From NCBI RefSeq assembly GCF_002863005.1, contig NZ_PKDG01000019.1, positions 62,001 through 126,000 of the forward strand: a stretch of DNA of 64,000 nucleotides. Direction: 5' to 3'. The stretch comes from Pseudoxanthomonas sp. Its GTDB lineage: Bacteria; Pseudomonadota; Gammaproteobacteria; Xanthomonadales; Xanthomonadaceae. A program made the position numbers and the translations under genes. A model generated the notes under the pieces. That model searched no databases and was not told the origin of the DNA. It worked only from the letters and a program-made list of their open reading frames with translations. Below, one piece after another: positions 59,309-64,000 of this stretch (position 1 is its first letter; each line of letters opens with the position of its first letter).

Positions 59309-59471
59309 GGGTTTTTCGCGTCGATTTGTAAAATTTGGGTGAATTCGGAACTCCGCCCGCAGGGCCCGGTCTGAGCAGCCTGTCGTCAGTGGCGGTTAAG
59401 CGCCCCGGCGGCTATCCTAGCGCGTCCATTCCAGGCGGTATGCCGCCGTCGCCATATCGGAGAGTGTGTTG

Positions 59472-60173
59472 ATGAAGTTGCGTTCGATTGCGGTCGCTGT
59501 TGCGGCATTCGCCATGGCCGGTAGCGCCCTGGCCCAAGACGTCTCGTCCGAGAAAGGCAAGCTGAGCTACTACTTCGGTTACGACTACGGCAACAACCTT
59601 GCCGAGCTGACCGCACGTGGCGAGCAGCTCGACATCAATTCCGTGGTGAAGGGCCTGCAGGACGCCTACGCCAAGAAGCAGCCGGCGCTCACGGCCGACC
59701 AGCTGAAGCCCGCGCTGGAAGCCTTCCAGAAGCGCGAGCAGTCGCGCGCCCAGCAGGCCAAGGCCGAGTACGACAAGGTCGCCGCCGAGAACAAGACGAA
59801 GAGCGACCAGTTCATCGGCACGTTCAAGGGCCAGGCGGGCGTGAAGACCCTGCCGAGCGGTGTCGCGTACAAGGTGCTGGAGAACGGCACCGGCGCCAAG
59901 CCGACCCAGGCGAGCACGGTGGAACTGCTGGTGTCGGGTCCGTATCCGTTCGGCCAGCGTCCGGCGGAAGCGCGTCCGGCGCAGCAGATGAAGGACCTGA
60001 AGGTCAGTGCGGTCGAGATGGCGGCGATGCGCGAAGCGCTGCTGCAGATGCCGGCCGGTTCCAAGTGGGAAATCGCGCTGCCGCCGGACAAGGCGTATGG
60101 CGCGGACCCGCGCACGGGCTTCCCCCCGAACGTGGCAGTCGTGTTCGAGATCAAGCTGGTCAGCGTCAAGTAA
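59472..60173 (+). CDS. FKBP-type peptidyl-prolyl isomerase-like periplasmic protein with degenerate catalytic domain
   Basis: A 233-residue secreted protein, with signal IAVAVAAFAMAGSALAQ and the FKBP_N dimerisation/chaperone region (YYFGYDYGNNLAELTARGEQ to about residue 115). A C-terminal FKBP-like domain follows, from LPSGVAYKVLENGTGAKP. The usual YxGxLxDGxxFDSS segment is not recognisable; VELLVSGPYPFGQRPAEARP stands in its place. The ending NVAVVFEIKLVSV is normal. It may act as a chaperone with little isomerase activity. GGAGAG supports ATG 59472. Confidence 0.85.
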   Translation: MKLRSIAVAVAAFAMAGSALAQDVSSEKGKLSYYFGYDYGNNLAELTARGEQLDINSVVKGLQDAYAKKQPALTADQLKPALEAFQKREQSRAQQAKAEYDKVAAENKTKSDQFIGTFKGQAGVKTLPSGVAYKVLENGTGAKPTQASTVELLVSGPYPFGQRPAEARPAQQMKDLKVSAVEMAAMREALLQMPAGSKWEIALPPDKAYGADPRTGFPPNVAVVFEIKLVSVK

Positions 60174-60194
60174 TTCCAGCAGTCGCTACACCCT

Positions 60195-60219
60195 CTGCGC
60201 CGGCCTAGTGCCGGCGCAG
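60195..60219 (+). terminator. terminator after the FKBP-like gene
   Basis: CTGCGCCGGC pairs with GCCGGCGCAG around CTAGT and is followed by TGCGTTTCC. Confidence 0.75.
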
Positions 60220-60273
60220 TGCGTTTCCGCGCTGGGCGACGCATCGCGTTACCCTCCGCAGGTGCCAGAAGAC

Positions 60274-61077
60274 ATGACTACCGCATTCCGCGCCGTGCTC
60301 AGCCCCTGCATCGGCGTCTGTACGCTGGACAATGACGGGCTGTGCGAAGGTTGCCTCCGCACCACGGCCGAGATCGCGCGCTGGTCGCAGATGAACGATG
60401 ACGAACGCCTGCATCTGATGGAACATGTGCTGCCCGCACGCGAGCAGGGTCGCGTGCCGCTCGAGCGTCGGCTGCGCGAGGGCGGCGATCTGCGCCGCGC
60501 CCTGCATCCGCTGGGTCAGGTGCCCCGTGCAGCCGGCTGGAACCATGGCGAACTGATCGACCTGCTCCCCCCCGGACCCCTGGCCGAAGCCGCGGTGCTG
60601 GCGGGCCTGGTGCCGCGAAAGGAGGGCACGCAGGTGGTGCTGACGCGCCGTACCGATGGCCTGCGCCATCACGGCGGACAGGTCAGTTTCCCCGGCGGAC
60701 GCATCGAGCCGACGGATGCCGATGCCGTCGCTGCCGCGCTGCGCGAGAGCCACGAAGAGATCGCGCTGCCGGCATCGCAGGTCACGCCACTCGGCTTCCT
60801 CGATCCGTTCACCACGATCAGTGGATTCCGCGTGGTGCCGGTTGTCGCCCTGATCGATCCGGCCTTCGTGCCGGTGCCCGACCCCAACGAAGTGGCCGAT
60901 GTCTTCGAGGTTCCGCTCGACTACCTGCTGTCGCCGGACAATCTGCGCCGTGTCGAAGTCGACTATCGCGGGCGCCGACGGGTAGTGCTCGAATACGCAT
61001 GGCCGGGACAGCGCATCTGGGGCGCGACGGCGGCCATTCTCTTCAACCTGCGGCAACGGCTGGAGCAGCTCGAATGA
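60274..61077 (+). CDS. DUF1289-NUDIX (CoA pyrophosphatase, NudL-like) fusion protein
   Basis: One 267-codon frame joins two domains. Residues 8-55 are DUF1289, with Cys12, 16, 24 and 27 (SPCIGVCTLDNDGLCEGCLR) and the ARWSQMNDDER block. Residues about 90-260 are a NudL-type Nudix hydrolase, with the UPF0035 signature LRHHGGQVSFPGG (130-142) and the Nudix box ending AALRESHEEIAL. NudL enzymes cleave CoA to 4'-phosphopantetheine and 3',5'-ADP. No stop or frame change lies between. ATG 60274 is taken as the start; the ribosome site (AGAAG) is weak. The gene overlaps sseA as ATGA. Confidence 0.85.
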   Translation: MTTAFRAVLSPCIGVCTLDNDGLCEGCLRTTAEIARWSQMNDDERLHLMEHVLPAREQGRVPLERRLREGGDLRRALHPLGQVPRAAGWNHGELIDLLPPGPLAEAAVLAGLVPRKEGTQVVLTRRTDGLRHHGGQVSFPGGRIEPTDADAVAAALRESHEEIALPASQVTPLGFLDPFTTISGFRVVPVVALIDPAFVPVPDPNEVADVFEVPLDYLLSPDNLRRVEVDYRGRRRVVLEYAWPGQRIWGATAAILFNLRQRLEQLE

Positions 61078-61931
61078 ACTGGACGACCCTCGTCGACGCG
61101 TCTTCCCTGTCCGCCGTGCTCGGCGATCCGCGCTTGAAGCTGGTGGATGCGCGCTTCGTGATGCTCAACGCCGCGCCCGATGCGGGACGCGAGGCCTACC
61201 TCGCATCGCACCTCCCGGGTGCCGTCTACGCCGATCTCAATCACGATCTCTCCGACCTTTCTAAGACGGGAGAGGGACGGCATCCGCTGCCCGACAGCGA
61301 TGCCTTCGCGCGCACGCTGGGGGCGTGGGGAATCGGACCCGGGCACCAGGTGGTGGTGTACGACGCGGGCGACGGCAGCATGGCCGCGGCACGCCTGTGG
61401 TGGCTGTTGAAGGTGATGGGGCATGAGCGCGTCGCCGTGCTCGACGGTGGCCTGGCTGCATGGCGTGCTTTCGGTGGCGCGGAAACGGCCGATCTCGCGC
61501 CGGTGGCATCGGAGGCGCCGTACCCGTCGCACTTCGACACGCGTCGGCTCGCCAGCGCGGATGAAGTGACCGCGCGCCTGGGCGAAGCCAGCGGCTGGCT
61601 GTTCGACGCGCGCGCGGCAGAACGCTTCCGTGGGGATGTCGAGCCGATCGATCCGGTCGCCGGGCACGTGCCCGGCGCCCTCAATCGGCCGTTCGCACAG
61701 AACCTGCACGATGGCCGTTTCAGGCCTGCGGAAGCGCTGCGCACGGAGCTTGCTGCTTTACTGGGCACGCGCGCCGCCAGCGACAGCGTGCTGATGTGCG
61801 GCTCCGGCGTGACGGCCTGCCACCTGCTGCTCGCCTTCGAGCATGCCGGCCTGCATGGCGCCCGGATCTATCCCGGCTCGTGGAGTGGCTGGATCAGCGA
61901 TCCGTCGCGTCCCGTCGCACGCGGCGACTGA
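61074..61931 (+). CDS. sseA: 3-mercaptopyruvate sulfurtransferase
   Basis: A two-domain rhodanese of 285 aa that moves sulfur from 3-mercaptopyruvate to thiol acceptors or cyanide. The active-site loop CGSGVTA starts at Cys242 and is the mercaptopyruvate-type variant rather than the thiosulfate type. The linker and N-terminal inactive domain are normal (LVDARFVMLNAAPDAGREAY). ATG 61074 overlaps the preceding stop by four bases. Confidence 0.94.
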   Translation: MNWTTLVDASSLSAVLGDPRLKLVDARFVMLNAAPDAGREAYLASHLPGAVYADLNHDLSDLSKTGEGRHPLPDSDAFARTLGAWGIGPGHQVVVYDAGDGSMAAARLWWLLKVMGHERVAVLDGGLAAWRAFGGAETADLAPVASEAPYPSHFDTRRLASADEVTARLGEASGWLFDARAAERFRGDVEPIDPVAGHVPGALNRPFAQNLHDGRFRPAEALRTELAALLGTRAASDSVLMCGSGVTACHLLLAFEHAGLHGARIYPGSWSGWISDPSRPVARGD

Positions 61932-61949
61932 CGCGACCCCCGCTTCACG

Positions 61950-62729
61950 TCACTTCTTCAGTTTTTCCACCAGCGCCTGCAGGGCTGCCTGCGTATCGGG
62001 CGCATGCCAGGCATCGACGAAGCGCTCCAACTGGATCAACGACGGATCGAGTGCCTCGACCAGATCGCGACGGGCGAGGGTGCGGGTCTGCAGCATCGGG
62101 TGATGTGGCAGCCGCATCAATTGCTGCAGCCAGGCGATGGAACGCGCCGTGACGTTGTCCTGTTCGACGAGTTCATCGACCAGTCCGATCTCCAGCGCCC
62201 GCTCGGCCGGCACCATTTCGCCCGCGACCAGCAACCGCTCCGCGCGGTAGGAACCGACGACGCGGCGCATCAGCCGCTGGATGCCTTCCGGCACCACCAG
62301 GCCCACCTGGGTTTCGTTGAGCCCGAGTGCGAACGGGCGCGCTGGATCCGCGCTGCGGGCCATCACCCGGTAGTCGCAGCACAGCGCCAGCACGCAGCCG
62401 CCTGCGGGTGCGTGCCCGGTGAGAGCAGCCACTACGGGGACACGTGACTCGGCCAGCGTGCGCGCTGCACCGAAGAAGGCTTGCCAGGCGTCCAGCAGCG
62501 CATGGCGGTTGTCGCCGAGCGACAGCAGGTAGGGCACGTCCATGCCGGCGGAGAATATTCTGGGATTGCCTGCCAGTACGATGCCGCGCGCGCCTTGGTC
62601 CAGCGCGGCGTTGAGCGCATCGATCAGCGCACGGCACAGCTCGGTGTTGAGGGCATTGACCGGTGCGCGCGCCAGTCGGATCTCGCGGATGTCGCCGTGG
62701 TCGATGGTCTCGATGAGTCCGGTCGTCAT
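61950..62729 (-). CDS. enoyl-CoA delta-isomerase-like crotonase-fold enzyme
   Basis: A 259-residue crotonase-fold protein. The first hydratase glutamate is absent (GGCVLALCCDYRVMA has Val where E would be), while Glu139 in the GLNETQVGLVVP segment is kept. This AGGCxxALxCDYR plus LNETQ pattern is that of mitochondrial delta3-delta2-enoyl-CoA isomerase (ECI1), which uses a single Glu. It probably moves double bonds for beta-oxidation of unsaturated fatty acids. It is convergent with sseA. Confidence 0.88.
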   Translation of the reverse strand: MTTGLIETIDHGDIREIRLARAPVNALNTELCRALIDALNAALDQGARGIVLAGNPRIFSAGMDVPYLLSLGDNRHALLDAWQAFFGAARTLAESRVPVVAALTGHAPAGGCVLALCCDYRVMARSADPARPFALGLNETQVGLVVPEGIQRLMRRVVGSYRAERLLVAGEMVPAERALEIGLVDELVEQDNVTARSIAWLQQLMRLPHHPMLQTRTLARRDLVEALDPSLIQLERFVDAWHAPDTQAALQALVEKLKK

Positions 62730-62767
62730 TCATCCTCTCCCTGAAGCCAGGCCGGTATCATAGGCGC

Positions 62768-63211
62768 ATGAACCATCGCATCGGAATGATCGGCCTCTCG
62801 GCCCTGTTGATGTCGTGCCTGGGCACCGTCCATGCGGCCGAGTGCGTGCCCGTCGCCAAGGCGGCATGGGTGCGCCTGCCGCCGGTCGCGATGCCGATGA
62901 TGGCCGGCTTCGTGCGAATCGAGAATCCATGCAGGACGCCGGTCAGTATCGTCGGCGCGGAAAGCCTGGTTTTCCAGGATGTGTCCTTGCACGAAACGCG
63001 CGAAGAGAACGGCGTCAGCCGCATGCGCGAAGTGACCGCGCTACCCGTCGCTCCGGGCAAGGCCGTCGAGCTGAAGCCGGGCGGGTTGCACTTGATGCTG
63101 CATGGCGCATACCAGTCGTTGGTGGCGGGCGAGAGGCCCGTGATCACGCTGAAGCTGGCCGATGGCCGTTCGCTGCCGGTGGTGTTCGAGGTGCGCAAGA
63201 GCGCCCCCTGA
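62768..63211 (+). CDS. PCuAC-family periplasmic copper(I) chaperone
   Basis: A 147-residue secreted cupredoxin-like protein (signal MIGLSALLMSCLGTVHAAE). It has the exact copper motif H75-X10-M86-X21-H108-X-M110, which binds Cu(I) for delivery to the CuA or CuB site of cytochrome c oxidases. Two extra Cys (26 and 55) could form a disulfide. It is divergent from the isomerase gene and is not linked here to a Sco or oxidase gene. Confidence 0.93.
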   Translation: MNHRIGMIGLSALLMSCLGTVHAAECVPVAKAAWVRLPPVAMPMMAGFVRIENPCRTPVSIVGAESLVFQDVSLHETREENGVSRMREVTALPVAPGKAVELKPGGLHLMLHGAYQSLVAGERPVITLKLADGRSLPVVFEVRKSAP

Positions 63212-63230
63212 TATCCGCGGAATGTGGTGT

Positions 63231-63296
63231 GGGAGCGACGTAAGTCGCGAGTTTTCCCCGAGGCTGAAAGAAGAGCTCGCGACTTACGTCGCTCCC
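63231..63296. repeat. REP pair of the GGAGCGACGTAAGTCGCGA family
   Basis: Two exact 21-bp inverted arms (63231-63251 and 63276-63296, GGGAGCGACGTAAGTCGCGA plus one base) with a 24-bp loop sit between the convergent copper chaperone and thioesterase genes. The arm core is the same as at 45743-45769, so this is a dispersed family. Confidence 0.93.
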
Positions 63297-63312
63297 GCAA
63301 CGCTCTCCGCGG

Positions 63313-63732
63313 TTACTCTGACGCCGCGCGGATCGCCGCCGGCAGCGCCGCGCTCTGGCCGGTCTGCGTATCCATCCAGACCACTACGACATTGCCGTCC
63401 GAATACAGCACGCTATCGTCCTTGGCCGACACGATGCGATGGCCGATGGTGACGCTGCTGGTGCCCAGCCGGTCGACGTAGAGCTCTACCACCACGTCGT
63501 TCGGCCACGTCAGGGGGCGCTTGTAGTTGATGTTGTTGGCGGCCACGACGGGGGCGATGCGGTCGGTCATCGACACGTCCGGCACGGTCAGCATCCAGCG
63601 TACGCGCGCTTCTTCCAGATACGAGATGTACTTGGCGTTGTTGACGTGGCCCATGCTGTCCATGTCGCGCCAGCGCACGCTGATCGGAATCTTCGCCAGC
63701 AGCTTGCGGCCGGTATCGTGGGTGTCGCTCAT
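63313..63732 (-). CDS. acyl-CoA thioesterase, hotdog fold (4HBT family)
   Basis: A 139-residue single hotdog-domain protein. The motif [25 protein letters not shown], with the catalytic Asp and the helix-start HVNNA, defines the 4HBT/YbgC-like group. Substrate is unknown. Its ATG overlaps the uvrA stop by four bases (ATGA), so it is the downstream partner of uvrA. Confidence 0.93.
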   Translation of the reverse strand: MSDTHDTGRKLLAKIPISVRWRDMDSMGHVNNAKYISYLEEARVRWMLTVPDVSMTDRIAPVVAANNINYKRPLTWPNDVVVELYVDRLGTSSVTIGHRIVSAKDDSVLYSDGNVVVVWMDTQTGQSAALPAAIRAASE

Positions 63733-64000
63733 CGGGCGGCCTTCTTCGTGGTGGACTTGGCGGTCTTCTTGGTGGCGGACTTGCGCGGCGGCAGGACGTC
63801 GGGCTTCGCGACGGCCGCAGGTTTGGTCGGCTTCGGCGCCTTGGCGGTGGGCAGCAGTTTGGCGAGGAAGCGACCCGTGTGCGAATCCGCATGCGCGGCA
63901 ATGTCCTCGGGCGTGCCCGTCGCGAGGATCTGCCCTCCCCGGTGACCGCCTTCAGGCCCCAGGTCCACGACCCAGTCCGCGGTCTTGATGACATCCAGGT
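63729..64000 (-). CDS. uvrA: UvrA, excinuclease ABC subunit A (C-terminal part only)
   Basis: Only the last 90 codons are in the window. [20 protein letters not shown] and [20 protein letters not shown] are the conserved end of the second ABC ATPase of UvrA, the damage-recognition subunit of nucleotide excision repair. Beyond the usual end (FLAKLLP) is a Lys/Ala/Pro-rich tail of about 35 residues finishing [15 protein letters not shown]. The rest of the gene lies right of the window. Confidence 0.93.
   Translation of the reverse strand, partial: LDVIKTADWVVDLGPEGGHRGGQILATGTPEDIAAHADSHTGRFLAKLLPTAKAPKPTKPAAVAKPDVLPPRKSATKKTAKSTTKKAAR

Noticed and set aside
61950-62729. Crotonase-fold protein as a decayed enoyl-CoA hydratase
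   Set aside because: Loss of the first Glu is accompanied by the specific AGGC/CDYR and LNETQ pattern of ECI1-type isomerases, which need only one Glu, so it is a functional isomerase type rather than a broken hydratase.

Overview
The window is a dense, GC-rich stretch of a gammaproteobacterial chromosome, most likely from Xanthomonadaceae (a Pseudoxanthomonas/Stenotrophomonas-like organism). This placement is an inference. It rests on a large Oar-type TonB-dependent receptor followed by TPR-sulfotransferases, frequent GTG starts, the gene order frr-uppS-cdsA-dxr-rseP-bamA, the DUF692/EGKCG locus, and abundant GGAGCGACGTAAGTCGCGA-type REP palindromes. I see no insertion sequences, prophage, CRISPR array or plasmid functions. 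One tRNA gene (Leu, CAG) is present. Both window edges cut a gene: bamA at the left and uvrA at the right.

Layout. 1-9.1 kb (minus) is the envelope and isoprenoid operon frr-uppS-cdsA-dxr-rseP-bamA, then a CDF metal exporter and pyrH. 9.2-18.7 kb is accessory: a cupin, an AIM24 protein, a TonB receptor with two overlapping TPR-sulfotransferases, and an HDOD-GGDEF signalling protein. 18.9-26.9 kb is again core: rpsB-tsf (minus), then map-glnD-dapD-arsC-like-dapE (plus), tightly packed. 27.0-28.9 kb is asnB, preceded by a short asparagine-rich leader ORF and a terminator with a competing antiterminator. 29-37.6 kb carries a penicillin acylase-family hydrolase, a bacterioferritin, tpm, parC and an SLC13-type transporter. 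37.6-44.5 kb holds tRNA-Leu, rnr, rlmB, a P1 self-processing aminopeptidase, and a divergent XRE-cupin regulator/RhtA-like exporter pair with a duplicated operator. 44.5-48 kb (minus) holds a macrodomain hydrolase, RNase T and an hvfABC-like RiPP metallophore operon. 48-55.6 kb is the phosphate-starvation module: pstS, pstS, pstC, pstA, pstB, phoU and a divergent OprP-type porin, with phased PHO boxes. 55.8-64 kb holds an M28 peptidase, nth, two crotonase-fold enzymes, an FKBP-like lipid-free periplasmic protein, a DUF1289-NUDIX fusion, sseA, a PCuAC copper chaperone, a thioesterase and the 3' end of uvrA.

The two most notable systems are these. First, an MNIO-dependent RiPP operon (hvfA-hvfB-hvfC-like). 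Its secreted precursor has five EGKCG core motifs split into two clusters that flank a pair of canonical EF-hand calcium loops, an architecture I do not know to be described. Second, a classical ribosome-mediated attenuator for asparagine synthetase: a 27-residue leader peptide with six Asn codons, a 9-bp antiterminator and a 13-bp terminator directly before asnB. Other points of interest are three genes whose TAG stop codons lie inside REP palindromes, at least four distinct palindromic repeat families, and PHO boxes before each pst transcription unit.
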